A stretch of 64,000 bases of DNA from Glycomyces artemisiae. Its GTDB lineage: Bacteria > Actinomycetota > Actinomycetes > Mycobacteriales > Micromonosporaceae. Both the position numbers and the translations under genes were made by a program. The notes beneath the pieces were generated by a model, which was not told where the DNA came from, did not search any database, and worked only from the letters and a program-made list of their open reading frames with translations. Positions 50,627-59,406 of the stretch are shown here, one piece after another. Where the stretch lies: the NCBI RefSeq assembly GCF_003002955.1, contig NZ_PVTJ01000013.1, positions 1-64,000 of the forward strand. Reading direction: 5' to 3'. Position 1 is the first letter of the stretch. Each line of letters opens with the position of its first letter.

Positions 50627-52960
50627 ATGACTCATCAAGCACGCGAACGGCGCCGACGGCTGCCCGCGCTCGCGGCGGGAGCCCTGCTCCTGCCCGTCGC
50701 CGCCCTCGCGTTCGCCCCTCCCGCCGCCGCCCAGGACGACGTCGTCTACGCCTCCGACTTCGAGGACGGCACGGTCGGCGACTGGGCCCCGCGCGGTCCC
50801 GTCACCCTCGCCGTCGAGGACGGCGCGCTGCTCACCACCGGGCGCAGCGCCGACTGGCACGGCCCCTCGGTCGACCTGACCGGCGTCATCGCCCCCGGCG
50901 GCGTGTACGAGATCGCCGTGTCCGTGCGCTTCGCCGACGGCAGCGCGGGCGACGCCCTCACCGCCACCGTGCAGCGCGAGACCGCCGACGGCACCTCGTA
51001 CGACAGCGTCGTCTACCAGGCCCCCGCGGGCGGCGACTGGACCGTGCTCAGCGGCGAGTACAGCATCGCCTCCCCCGCAACGGCGCTCACGTTCTACGTC
51101 GAGTCGCCTACAGTGGACGCCTCCTACTGGATCGACGACTTCACCGTCACCGAGCTGGAGCCGCCCGGCATCGAGCCCGACATCCCGAACCTCAAGGACG
51201 TCCTCGCCGACGACTTCCGCATCGGCGCCGCCGTCGACCCCCGCGACATCACCGGCGACTCCGGCCAGCTGCTCAGCAAGCACTTCAGCCAGATCACCGC
51301 CGAGAACCACATGAAGCCCGACGCGATCCAGCCGACCGAGGGCGAGTTCAGCTTCAGCGCCGCCGACGAGCTCGTCGACTACGCCGAGGCGAACGGCATG
51401 GAGATCTACGGGCACACGTTCCTGTGGCACACCAGCCAGGTCCCCGAATGGTGGTTCGAGTACCCCGAAGGCCACCCGAACGCCGGTGAGCCCCTTGGGA
51501 ACTCCGACGAGGACCGGCAGATCATGATCGACCGCCTCGAAGCACACATCGGCGCGCTCGCCGCGCACTACGGCGACCGCGTCCAGGCCTGGGACGTCGT
51601 GAACGAGGTCATCAGCGACAACAACGCCGAGGTCTACCGCCACAGCCGCTGGTACGAGATCTTCGACGGCCCCGAGTACGTCTACGAGGCGTTCCGCATC
51701 GCCCGCGAGCAGTTCGACGCCGTCGGCGCCACCGACGTCAAGCTCTTCATCAACGACTACGGCACCGAGAACCCCGGCAAGCGCGACAACCTCTACAACC
51801 TCGTCGCCGACATGCTCGACGCCGGCGTCCCGGTCGACGGCGTGGGCCACCAGACCCACATCAACCTGAACACCTCCATCACCCAGATCGAGGACAGCCT
51901 CCTCAAGTTCGCCGACCTCGGTGTGCTGCAAGCCGTCACCGAACTCGACGTGGCGATCGGCGCGCCCGGCCCGGACGAGGAGTTCCCGCAGCTGGAGGCC
52001 CGCCTCATCGAGCAGGGCCACTACTTCCGCGACCTGTTCGCCATGTACCGCGAGCACGCCGAACTCCTGGAGTCGGTCACCGTCTGGGGCCTCCACGACG
52101 GCCGCTCCTGGCTCCGCTCCGAGACCCGGCCGCTGGAGAGCCCGCTGCTGTTCACCGATGCGCTGCAATCGAAGTGGGCCTACTGGGGGATCGTCGACCC
52201 GAGCGTCCTGCCCGAGATCCCCGACGAGGAGGAGCCCGAGTACGCCCGCGTGCAGGTGCCCCTCGCGGACGCCGCGCCCGCTATCGACGGCGAACGCGAC
52301 GCAGTGTGGGACGAAGCCTCCACGGTCGCAACCGAAGTCGTCATCGAAGGCGCCGCCGACGGCGCCACGGCCGACGTCTCGCTCCTGTGGGACGAAGCGG
52401 GGCTCTACGCCCTCTTCGAGGTCGCCGACCCGTCCCTGGACGAGGCCAGCGCCAACCCCTGGGAGCAGGACTCGGTGGAGGTCTTCCTCAATCCCGGCAA
52501 CACGAAGGAGGGCGGCTACGGCCCCGCCGACGGCCAGTACCGCGTCAGCTTCACCAACGCGGTCTCGGTGGGCGGCAACGGACCCGACGCCGGTGAGCTC
52601 ACCAGTGCCGCAGCCGTGACCGACACGGGGTACGTCGTGGAGGTCGCGGTCGCCATGGCGCCCGAGCAGGCCGCGGTCGGCACCGAGCACGGCCTGGAAC
52701 TCCAGGTCAACGACGGCACCGACGGGGCCCGCACCGCGGTTCACACCTGGTACGACCCGACCGGCCTGTCGTGGAACACCAACGCCAACTGGGGGATCGC
52801 CGAGTTCGTGGAGGACGTGGAGGCCCCCGGCGAAGGCGGCGGGAAGCTCCCGACCACCGGCGCCGCGCTCACCGCGGCGCTCGCCGGAGCCGCGGTCCTC
52901 GGCGTCCTCGGCTTCGTGATGGTCCGGCGCCGCCGGGCCGCTGCGGACTGGGGCGAGTGA
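50627..52960 (+). CDS. Cell-wall-anchored GH10 xylanase with two carbohydrate-binding modules
   Basis: 777 residues. A signal peptide (to about 35) is followed by a CBM4_9/CBM22-type module (about 38-178) and a GH10 barrel (about 185-525). The acid/base is Glu327 (WDVVNEVIS) and the nucleophile Glu439 (VTELDVA). A CBM9-like beta-sandwich follows (about 540-730). The C-terminus has LPTTG at 741-745, a hydrophobic stretch and a basic tail (RRRR), the sortase anchoring signal. It hydrolyses xylan at the cell surface. ATG 50627 was chosen. Confidence 0.94.
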   Translation: MTHQARERRRRLPALAAGALLLPVAALAFAPPAAAQDDVVYASDFEDGTVGDWAPRGPVTLAVEDGALLTTGRSADWHGPSVDLTGVIAPGGVYEIAVSVRFADGSAGDALTATVQRETADGTSYDSVVYQAPAGGDWTVLSGEYSIASPATALTFYVESPTVDASYWIDDFTVTELEPPGIEPDIPNLKDVLADDFRIGAAVDPRDITGDSGQLLSKHFSQITAENHMKPDAIQPTEGEFSFSAADELVDYAEANGMEIYGHTFLWHTSQVPEWWFEYPEGHPNAGEPLGNSDEDRQIMIDRLEAHIGALAAHYGDRVQAWDVVNEVISDNNAEVYRHSRWYEIFDGPEYVYEAFRIAREQFDAVGATDVKLFINDYGTENPGKRDNLYNLVADMLDAGVPVDGVGHQTHINLNTSITQIEDSLLKFADLGVLQAVTELDVAIGAPGPDEEFPQLEARLIEQGHYFRDLFAMYREHAELLESVTVWGLHDGRSWLRSETRPLESPLLFTDALQSKWAYWGIVDPSVLPEIPDEEEPEYARVQVPLADAAPAIDGERDAVWDEASTVATEVVIEGAADGATADVSLLWDEAGLYALFEVADPSLDEASANPWEQDSVEVFLNPGNTKEGGYGPADGQYRVSFTNAVSVGGNGPDAGELTSAAAVTDTGYVVEVAVAMAPEQAAVGTEHGLELQVNDGTDGARTAVHTWYDPTGLSWNTNANWGIAEFVEDVEAPGEGGGKLPTTGAALTAALAGAAVLGVLGFVMVRRRRAAADWGE

Positions 52961-52965
52961 CCGAT

Positions 52966-52995
52966 GGTCCCGGGCGGGTCCGCCCGCCCGGGACC
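52966..52995. terminator. Hairpin after the xylanase gene
   Basis: Thirteen-base perfect arms GGTCCCGGGCGGG (52966-52978) and CCCGCCCGGGACC (52983-52995). It lies between convergent genes. Confidence 0.8.
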
Positions 52996-52997
52996 GC

Positions 52998-53429
52998 TCA
53001 CGGGTGCATCCGCGCGCCCTTGACGACCCGGTCGACCGCGTTCTTCGGCCCGTACACGCCGATCCCGGCGAGGTCGAGCTTCGCCGCCGGGACGGCGCGG
53101 ACGGCGGCGCGGTTGTCGCCGTCGTGGCCGGTCGCGAACAGCTCGGTGGTGAACAGCGACAAGCGCATCCCGCGCGCGAGCGCCTTCGCGTGCGCGCCGG
53201 TGAGCTGCGCCGCGGTCCCCTCCAGGACCATCACGGGCTGGCGGAACATCGGCAGGTACTCGTTCGCGTCGGCGTCCTCGTACGCCTCGCCGACCACCTC
53301 CGGCTCGGCGGTGCCCAGGCCGCTGACGAGGAACGCCGTGACGTTCAGCCGCTGCCAGACGGCGAGGTCGTCGCGGAGGAGCACCGCGATCTTGGTGTCG
53401 AAGCGGACGGGCGCGGTCTCAGGTTCCAT
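52998..53429 (-). CDS. DUF2000 family protein
   Basis: 143 residues. The opening FDTKIAVLLRDDLAVWQRLN and the strand VTAFLVSGLGTAEPEVVGE are typical of DUF2000, a small alpha-beta fold resembling PTH2-like proteins. Late segment: LDLAGIGVYGPKNAVDRVVKG. Function unknown. It is divergent from an AraC-type regulator with only about 50 bases between, so the regulator may control it. Confidence 0.85.
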   Translation of the reverse strand: MEPETAPVRFDTKIAVLLRDDLAVWQRLNVTAFLVSGLGTAEPEVVGEAYEDADANEYLPMFRQPVMVLEGTAAQLTGAHAKALARGMRLSLFTTELFATGHDGDNRAAVRAVPAAKLDLAGIGVYGPKNAVDRVVKGARMHP

Positions 53430-53479
53430 GCGGGCAACGCTACGGAGCGCCGGGCCGCGGCGTCTTGTACGTTCTTAGC

Positions 53480-54289
53480 GTGGCGGTTCCCGAGGTCAGG
53501 GCGTGGCGCCCGGCCGTGGCCGGGGTCGCGGAGGCGTTCCACGCGCACTTCACCGACCACGCCTACCCGATGCACGTCCACGACACATGGACGCTTCTCA
53601 TCATCGACGAGGGCGCGGTCCGCTACGACCTCGACCGGCACGAGCACGGCGCCCTCCGCGGCTTCGTGACGCTGCTGCCGCCGCAGGTCCCGCACGACGG
53701 CCAGTCGGCGACGCCGCACGGGTTCCGCAAGCGGGTCCTGTACCTCGACGACACCCTCTTGGACGCGGCCCTCATCGGCCGTGCCGTTGACGGCCCCGAG
53801 ATCGCCGATCCGCCGCTGCGCCAAGCCGTTCACCGCCTCCACGAGTCGCTGCGCGGGCCCGGCGACGAACTGGAGGCCGAGAGCCGCGTGGCGCTCGTCG
53901 CCGACCGGCTGCGCCGTCACCTCCTCGGCCGGGAGCCGGTCGCGGCCCCGGTACGGGACCGGCGGCTCGCGCACCGCCTGCGCGACCTCCTCGAACGCCG
54001 CCTCGCCGCCGGGATGAGCCTGCGGGAGGCGGCGGGGGAGCTGCACGCCCACCCCGTACATCTGGTGCGGGCCTTCAGCACCGAGTTCGGGATCGCCCCG
54101 CACCAGTACCTCGTGACTCGCCGCGTCGACCGCGCCCGGCGCCTCCTCCTCGACGGCCTCCCGGCGCCCGCGGTCGCGGCGGCCACCGGCTTCTACGACC
54201 AGTCGCACCTGACGCGGCATTTCAAGCGGGTCGTGGGGACGACTCCGGCGCGCTTCGCGGGCTCGAATGGCAGAACAGCTGACTCTTAA
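53480..54289 (+). CDS. AraC-family transcriptional regulator
   Basis: 269 residues from GTG 53480. The N-terminal cupin (AraC_binding) contains HFTDHAYPMHVHDTWTLLII and LLPPQVPHDG. The C-terminal double helix-turn-helix has MSLREAAGELHAHPVHLVRA and FYDQSHLTRHFKRVVGTTPA. The last codons overlap a tRNA-Lys-like relic. The divergent DUF2000 gene is the probable target. Confidence 0.9.
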   Translation: MAVPEVRAWRPAVAGVAEAFHAHFTDHAYPMHVHDTWTLLIIDEGAVRYDLDRHEHGALRGFVTLLPPQVPHDGQSATPHGFRKRVLYLDDTLLDAALIGRAVDGPEIADPPLRQAVHRLHESLRGPGDELEAESRVALVADRLRRHLLGREPVAAPVRDRRLAHRLRDLLERRLAAGMSLREAAGELHAHPVHLVRAFSTEFGIAPHQYLVTRRVDRARRLLLDGLPAPAVAAATGFYDQSHLTRHFKRVVGTTPARFAGSNGRTADS

Positions 54290-54323
54290 TCAGCGGGTTC
54301 GGGATTCGAGTCCTTAGAGCCAG
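54252..54323 (+). pseudogene. Degenerate tRNA-Lys(CTT) relic
   Basis: The anticodon arm is perfect: GCTGA-CTCTTAA-TCAGC with anticodon CTT at 54285-54287. The D-arm (AATGGCAGAACAGC) and the T-loop (TTCGAGT) match tRNA-Lys. The acceptor arms (GCTTCGC and GAGCCAG) do not pair, and the T stem has two mismatches. It overlaps the 3' end of the AraC gene and lies beside the end of the response-regulator gene. It is a decayed copy or a scar of an integration event. Confidence 0.7.
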
Positions 54324-54919
54324 CCCCGCTCATCAGCCAACCTCGCCGCCTCTGCGCGGTTCCTCGCACCGAGTTTGCCGATCGCCGTGGACAAGTGGTT
54401 CCGCACGGTGCCCTCGGTGAGGTGGAGCGCGGCGGCCATGTCGGCGACGGTGCCGCCGTCGAGCGCGAGGCGCAGGGCCTCGCGCTCGCGGGCGGTCAGC
54501 GGGCCCTCCCCGGTGGCGAGGGACTCGGCGGCGAGCGCCGGGTCGACCACGCGAAGTCCGCTGTGGACCCTGCGGACGGCCTCCACGAGCTGCTCGGGCG
54601 GCGCGTCCTTGACGACGAAGCCGACCGCGCCCGCGGTCATCGCGCGCGCCAGATATCCGGGCCGCCCGAAGGTGGTGCAGATGATGATCCGGCACCCGGG
54701 CCGGGCCCGGCGCAGTTCCGCGGCGACCGCGAGGCCGTCCTTGCCGGGCATCTGCACGTCGAGGAGCGCCACGTCGGGCGCGGTGCGCGCCGCCGCGTCG
54801 AGGACCTCGTCCCCGGACCCGACCTGCGCGACCACTTCGATGTCGGGCTCCAGCCCGAGCACGGTCGCGAGCGCGCCGCGCACCATAGCCTGGTCGTCGG
54901 CCAGCAGTACCCGGATCAT
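54314..54919 (-). CDS. NarL/LuxR-family response regulator (DesR/LnrK-like)
   Basis: 201 residues. The receiver has LLADDQAMVRGAL, the Asp in VALLDVQMPGKDG near 54, and the Lys in FVVKDAPPEQ. The LuxR domain has LTAREREALRLALDGGTVAD and LTEGTVRNHLSTAIGKLG. ATG 54919 overlaps the kinase stop. It belongs to a four-gene cluster with a kinase and an ABC exporter on the same strand. Confidence 0.93.
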   Translation of the reverse strand: MIRVLLADDQAMVRGALATVLGLEPDIEVVAQVGSGDEVLDAAARTAPDVALLDVQMPGKDGLAVAAELRRARPGCRIIICTTFGRPGYLARAMTAGAVGFVVKDAPPEQLVEAVRRVHSGLRVVDPALAAESLATGEGPLTAREREALRLALDGGTVADMAAALHLTEGTVRNHLSTAIGKLGARNRAEAARLADERGWL

Positions 54920-56055
54920 CGGACCTCCGCCTTCACGGTGAAACCGCCGTCCGGGTCCGGACCGGCGTCGAGCACGCCGCCGACGGCGGCGAGCCGCTCG
55001 GACAGGCCGCGCAGGCCCGTCCCCGGGGCGCCGTCGCCCCCGCCGCGGCCGTCGTCGGCGACGCGGATCCAGTTGCGGCCCAGCGTCACCGTCACTCGGG
55101 ACGCGCCCGAGTGGCGGATCGCGTTCGTCACCGCCTCGCGGACCACGTACCCGAACACGGCCTGGTGCGCCGGGTCGACATCGTCCACCGCGCGCGGCAG
55201 GTCGGCGTCGATGTCGGCGGCCCGCAGTGCGGCGCGAGCCCCGGCAAGCTCGCCCGCGAGGGACACCTCCCGGTACTCCGAGACCGTAGCGCGCACGTCC
55301 GACAACGCCGCCCGGGACAGCGCCTCGACGTCGCGGATCTCGTCGATCGCGCGCGCCTCGCCCTGCCCGGTCTCCAGGAGCCGCCGCGCGGCCCCGGCCT
55401 TGACGGTGATCGTGGTCAGGCTGTGGCCGAGGATGTCGTGGAGGTCCCGCGCGAGCCGCTCGCGCTCGGCGCCGACCGCGAGCGCCGCGATCTGCTCGTT
55501 CGCGGCCCGCAGGCTCCGCACGGTCCTGATGAGCCGCACCACGAAGAACAGCGTGGTGGTGATCCCGAACATCGCCCACAGGTCGCTGTAGGTGAATCCG
55601 CCGCCCACGTGCGCGCCCGCCGCTTCGATGATCCCCAGCGCGAGGACCGTGCCGCCGTCGAGGACGAGCATCCAGCCGAGCGGCAGGCCCATCGCGATCG
55701 GGATGATCGCGTACAGCAGGCCGTAGACGCCGCCCGTGTCGAGCCCCGCGAACAGCGTCCACCCGAGCGCGAGGATCACCGCGCCGAAGCCGACCCGCTG
55801 CCACATGCGGCCCGTCGACACCGCCCACGGGAACACCGCGTAGCAGGCCGCGTAGGCCAGGACGACCGCGACGACCGCCCAGTCCGCGTCCCCGGCGGCG
55901 TTCATGACCACCGGGATCACGAACGGCGCCAGGAAGACTCCGGCCAGCAGCAGCCACCGGTAGTTGCCGCGCCCGGCGAACGGGCCGGTGGCGCTGCCGC
56001 TCCACCAGCCCTCGCCGGTCCCGTTCGACTGTCGCACGGGCCCTCGCCTCTCCAC
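54916..56055 (-). CDS. Sensor histidine kinase (DesK/LnrJ-like)
   Basis: 379 residues. About five membrane helices occupy residues 33-185. The phospho-acceptor motif is RDLHDILGHSLTTITVKAG and the ATP-binding region has REAVTNAIRHSGAS and GTGLRGLSERLAAVGGVLD. No extracellular domain is evident, so it may sense ligands in the membrane or the transporter itself. GTG 56055 starts 12 bases after the end of the upstream permease gene, so it is part of the ABC operon. Confidence 0.92.
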   Translation of the reverse strand: MERRGPVRQSNGTGEGWWSGSATGPFAGRGNYRWLLLAGVFLAPFVIPVVMNAAGDADWAVVAVVLAYAACYAVFPWAVSTGRMWQRVGFGAVILALGWTLFAGLDTGGVYGLLYAIIPIAMGLPLGWMLVLDGGTVLALGIIEAAGAHVGGGFTYSDLWAMFGITTTLFFVVRLIRTVRSLRAANEQIAALAVGAERERLARDLHDILGHSLTTITVKAGAARRLLETGQGEARAIDEIRDVEALSRAALSDVRATVSEYREVSLAGELAGARAALRAADIDADLPRAVDDVDPAHQAVFGYVVREAVTNAIRHSGASRVTVTLGRNWIRVADDGRGGGDGAPGTGLRGLSERLAAVGGVLDAGPDPDGGFTVKAEVR

Positions 56056-56066
56056 GTCTTCCCCGG

Positions 56067-56807
56067 TCAGGCCCGGGCCGAGTCCTTACGGTACCGCCAG
56101 ACCACGAGGGCGCCCAGCACGATCGCCCAGGCCGCGAGCACCGCGACCGACAGGCCCAGGCTCCGCGTCAGGTCGGTCGTGACCGCGCCGCGCCCGATCT
56201 GCGTGAGCCAGTAGCTCGGCAGGAACGGCGAGACGGTCTGGAGCCAGCCCGGCATGGCGTCCACCGGGATCCACAGGCCGCCGAGGAACCCCATCGCCAG
56301 CGAGACGCCCATGTTCACCGGCTGGAGCGTGTCGGGGGTGACGAGCTGCCCGATGAGCAGGCCCAGCAGCACGAACGGGACCGCGCCGACCCAGATGCCG
56401 AGGATGATCCGGGTCCATTCGCCGCCGTCGAGGCGCACGCCTTCGGCGATGACGGCGAGCAGCGGGATCGCGACGACCACCGGCAGGGCCAGGAGCATCC
56501 CGGTGAGGCCCTTGCCGAACATGTAGCCGCGGCCCGACAGCGGGGTGAGCCGCAGCTGCCGCTGCCAGCCCGCGGCGCGCTCGACCGCGAGGCGCGCGCC
56601 GTTGTTCATGGCCGCGAACACGGCCCCGAACGCGATCATGTTCACCATGATCACGGCGACCGCCGAAGCCTTCTCAGGGCCGGATCCGGTGACGAACACA
56701 TTGGCCTGCAACAGGAACAGCAGGACCGGGAAGAAGAACGCGAAGATCAGGAAGCGCGGGTTGCGGAGCATCCGCACGATCTCCAGGCGCGTGTAGGTCG
56801 GGTTCAT
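56067..56807 (-). CDS. ABC-2 type transporter permease
   Basis: 246 residues, six membrane helices. The N-terminus YTRLEIVRMLRNPRFLIFAF and the loop MNNGARLAVERAAGWQRQLR are typical of ABC-2 permeases for drugs or lipids, with the amphipathic GGLWIPVDAMPGW segment before the last helices. It follows the ATPase gene by 10 bases, and one permease would act as a homodimer. The cluster resembles linearmycin-type Lnr/DesKR resistance modules, but those usually have two permeases. Confidence 0.9.
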   Translation of the reverse strand: MNPTYTRLEIVRMLRNPRFLIFAFFFPVLLFLLQANVFVTGSGPEKASAVAVIMVNMIAFGAVFAAMNNGARLAVERAAGWQRQLRLTPLSGRGYMFGKGLTGMLLALPVVVAIPLLAVIAEGVRLDGGEWTRIILGIWVGAVPFVLLGLLIGQLVTPDTLQPVNMGVSLAMGFLGGLWIPVDAMPGWLQTVSPFLPSYWLTQIGRGAVTTDLTRSLGLSVAVLAAWAIVLGALVVWRYRKDSARA

Positions 56808-56817
56808 CGCAGGCTCC

Positions 56818-57714
56818 TTAGTCGCTGATGAGGGAGAGGAAGGCGGATTCGAGCCCGGCGGCGGCGATCTCGATGTCGCGCGCGCCGGGATGGGCGGCGA
56901 GGAGCGCCCGCAGGGTGGCGTCGGAGTCGGCGGTGGCGATCCGGGCGCGGCCGTCGCGCAGCTCGCACGCGGTGACCGCGGGCAGCGCCAGGAGCGCCGC
57001 GGCGTCGGCGCCGGGGACGGCGGCGCGGATGGTGCGCCCGCCCGCGACGGCCCTGACCTCGGCGACCGTGCCGTCGGCGGCGATGCGGCCGCCGTTCATG
57101 AGAACCACGCGGTCGGCGTACTCCTCGGCCTCTTCGAGGTAGTGGGTGGCGAACAGGACGGTGCGCCCGCCCGCGGTGTCCTCGTACATGGCCTTCCAGA
57201 AGTCGCGGCGCGTGGCCGGGTCCATGGCGGCGGTGGGCTCGTCGAGGACGAGGAGCGCGGGGTCGGAGACGAGCGCGATGGCGAAGCGCACGCGCTGCGC
57301 CTGGCCGCCGGAGAGGCGGTTGGCGCGGCGGGCGGCGAGGTCCTCGCACCCGGCGCGGCGCAGGGCCCGCTCGACGGGGATCGGCTTGCGGTGCAGGGAG
57401 GCGACGAGGCGCACGGTCTCGGCGACGGTGAGGTCGTCGAGGAGCGTGCCGTTCTGGAGCATCGCCCCGATGGCGCCTTCGCGCACGGCCTCGGCGGGGG
57501 AGCGGCCGAAGACCGCGACGCTCCCGGCGTCGGGCGTCGTGAGGCCGAGGATCATGTCGATGGCGGTGGACTTCCCGGCGCCGTTGGGGCCCAGGAGGGC
57601 CACGACCTCGCCGGGGCGGATCTCCAGGTCGATGCCGTCGACGGCGGCGACGTCGCCGTAGTGCTTCCGCAGGCCGCCGAGGGCGACCGCCGGAGGAGTG
57701 CTCGTGTTGCTCAT
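56818..57714 (-). CDS. ABC transporter ATP-binding protein
   Basis: 298 residues. Walker A is LLGPNGAGKSTAIDM near residue 42, the signature is RLSGGQAQRVRFAIAL, and Walker B is PALLVLDEPTAAMDP with the catalytic Glu. The switch His is in FATHYLEEAEEYADR. A C-terminal extension of about 80 residues (TVAEVRAVAGGRTIRAAV) is typical of drug-type exporters. It drives the permease encoded next. ATG 57714 has a weak ribosome site. It heads the ATPase-permease-kinase-regulator cluster. Confidence 0.92.
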   Translation of the reverse strand: MSNTSTPPAVALGGLRKHYGDVAAVDGIDLEIRPGEVVALLGPNGAGKSTAIDMILGLTTPDAGSVAVFGRSPAEAVREGAIGAMLQNGTLLDDLTVAETVRLVASLHRKPIPVERALRRAGCEDLAARRANRLSGGQAQRVRFAIALVSDPALLVLDEPTAAMDPATRRDFWKAMYEDTAGGRTVLFATHYLEEAEEYADRVVLMNGGRIAADGTVAEVRAVAGGRTIRAAVPGADAAALLALPAVTACELRDGRARIATADSDATLRALLAAHPGARDIEIAAAGLESAFLSLISD

Positions 57715-57804
57715 GCATAGAGCTTCGCTTCGAACGGGCCCCGGCGCCTCGACCGCCCGTCACGACCTTCCCTTGACGAATGTCACGGGCGGGGCTCCTC
57801 CGAG

Positions 57805-57865
57805 AGTCAACTAAATAGATGATGTTGACTGTCTCAATGTGTTGATGTTAGCCTTCACATCATCT
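57805..57865 (+). promoter_or_regulatory. Overlapping dyads and promoter upstream of the GH43 gene
   Basis: AGTCAAC (57805-57811) pairs with GTTGACT (57824-57830), and AGATGATGT (57817-57825) pairs with ACATCATCT (57857-57865). TTGACT at 57825-57830 followed by about 17 bases and TTAGCC suggests a promoter inside these dyads. Sugar-dependent control of the enzyme is likely. Confidence 0.55.
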
Positions 57866-57898
57866 GTTCCGGCTGCCTGTCACCTTATTGGAGTGGCC

Positions 57899-59329
57899 AT
57901 GTCCTCATCGCCTTCCGCGCGGCTCAGCCGCCGCGGACTGCTCACCGCGGCCGCCGCGGTGCCGCTCGCCGCAGCGCTCCCCGGCGCCGCTGCGGCCCAG
58001 ACCGCCTACACCGGCTACCTCATGGTCCACTTCATCGGCGAAGGCGCCGGCGGCGAGCAGATCTACCTCGCCGCCAGCGACAACGGCCTCAACTGGACCG
58101 ACCTCAACCGGAGCCAGATCGTGCTGCGCAGCCCGATCGGCACCCAGGGCGTGCGCGACCCCGTGCTCATCCGCAACCAGGCCGGGAACCGGTACTGGAT
58201 CGTCGCCACCGACCTGCGCATCGGCTCGGGCACCTCCTGGGACGACGCCGCCAACCGCGGCAGCCGCAACCTCGTCGTGTGGGAGTCCACCGACCTCGTC
58301 AACTGGTCCGCCCCGTGGCTCCTCGGCGTCGCGAACTCCATCGGGGACGCCGGGAACGCCTGGGCCCCCGAGGCGATCTGGGACGCCGCGGCCGGGAACT
58401 ACCTCCTCTACTGGGCCACCAACTCGACCCTCAACGGCGTCAAGAAGCACCGCATCTGGAGCGCCCGCACCACCGACTTCCGCACCATCACCACCCCGCA
58501 GGTCTACATCAACCTCGCGGGGAACGAGGGGCTCATCGACACGCAGATCGTCGAGGTCCCCGCGTCGACCGGCGGCTACCGCTACTACCGCGCCTCCAAG
58601 ACCACGCAGATCGTCATCGAGGGCGCGAACTCCCTCACCGGCACGTGGACGCGCCTGGGCGACCTCGCGAACCTCACCGGCGGCGGCGTCGAGGGCCCCA
58701 TGTGGGCGAAGTTCAACGACCGCACCGAATGGGCGCTGTGGCTCGACCAGTACGCCACGGGCCGCGGGTACATGCCCGTGCTCACCACCAACCCCGCTGC
58801 CGTCTCCGGCTACCGCACCACCTCGGGGTACAGCCTGGGCGCGAACCTGAAGCGCCACGGCTTCGTCCTCAACATCACTGCTGCGGAGAAGACCCGGGTC
58901 CTGAACCGCTACCAGGCGCCCGTGTTCAACCGGCTCCAGTCCTACAACTTCCAGGACCGGTACGTGCGCCACTCGAACTTCGACGTGCGCATCGACGCCG
59001 GGGTCAGCCCGGCCGCCGACGCGCAGTTCCGGCTGGTCCCGGGCCTGGCGTCCTCCAGCGCGGTCTCGTTCGAATCGGTGAACTACCCCGGGTACTTCCT
59101 GCGGCACTTCAACTACGACTTCGTGCTCGCCCCGCGCGAGGCGACGTCCCAGTTCAGCGCCGACGCCACCTTCAACCGCGTCGCGGGGCTGGCGGACTCC
59201 TCGTGGAGCTCGTTCACCTCGTACAACTACCCGACGCGGTACATCAGGCACTACGACTACCTGCTGCGGCTCGACCCGGTCTCGACGGCGACGGAACGGG
59301 CGGACGCGACGTTCCGCGTCGTCACCTGA
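57899..59329 (+). CDS. Tat-exported GH43-like enzyme with C-terminal AbfB (CBM42) domain
   Basis: 476 residues. A Tat signal with SRRGLL at 10-15 ends near residue 33. The GH43-type five-blade propeller (about 38-330) contains GVRDPVLIRNQAGNRYWIVA, AWAPEAIWD and TQIVEVP where the general base and acid are expected. The C-terminal AbfB domain (about 335-476) has repeats such as YNFQDRYVRHSNFDVRID, YPGYFLRHFNYDFVLA and YPTRYIRHYDYLLRLD, which bind arabinofuranose side chains. It probably acts on arabinan or arabinoxylan. ATG 57899 follows TTGGAG. Confidence 0.9.
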   Translation: MSSSPSARLSRRGLLTAAAAVPLAAALPGAAAAQTAYTGYLMVHFIGEGAGGEQIYLAASDNGLNWTDLNRSQIVLRSPIGTQGVRDPVLIRNQAGNRYWIVATDLRIGSGTSWDDAANRGSRNLVVWESTDLVNWSAPWLLGVANSIGDAGNAWAPEAIWDAAAGNYLLYWATNSTLNGVKKHRIWSARTTDFRTITTPQVYINLAGNEGLIDTQIVEVPASTGGYRYYRASKTTQIVIEGANSLTGTWTRLGDLANLTGGGVEGPMWAKFNDRTEWALWLDQYATGRGYMPVLTTNPAAVSGYRTTSGYSLGANLKRHGFVLNITAAEKTRVLNRYQAPVFNRLQSYNFQDRYVRHSNFDVRIDAGVSPAADAQFRLVPGLASSSAVSFESVNYPGYFLRHFNYDFVLAPREATSQFSADATFNRVAGLADSSWSSFTSYNYPTRYIRHYDYLLRLDPVSTATERADATFRVVT

Positions 59330-59337
59330 GCCCCTCC

Positions 59338-59390
59338 CGGGGCGGGCCCCCGAAGCGATCACGAATCGAGAAGCGCGGGGGCCCGTCCCG
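59338..59390. terminator. Hairpin after the GH43 gene
   Basis: Fifteen-base arms CGGGGCGGGCCCCCG (59338-59352) and CGGGGGCCCGTCCCG (59376-59390) with one G:T position. It ends just before the VOC gene. Confidence 0.65.
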
Positions 59391-59406
59391 GAAATAGCCT
59401 TTGAGC

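Noticed and set aside
54264-54330. A functional tRNA-Lys
   Set aside because: The acceptor stem cannot pair and the T stem has mismatches, so it is listed as a relic.
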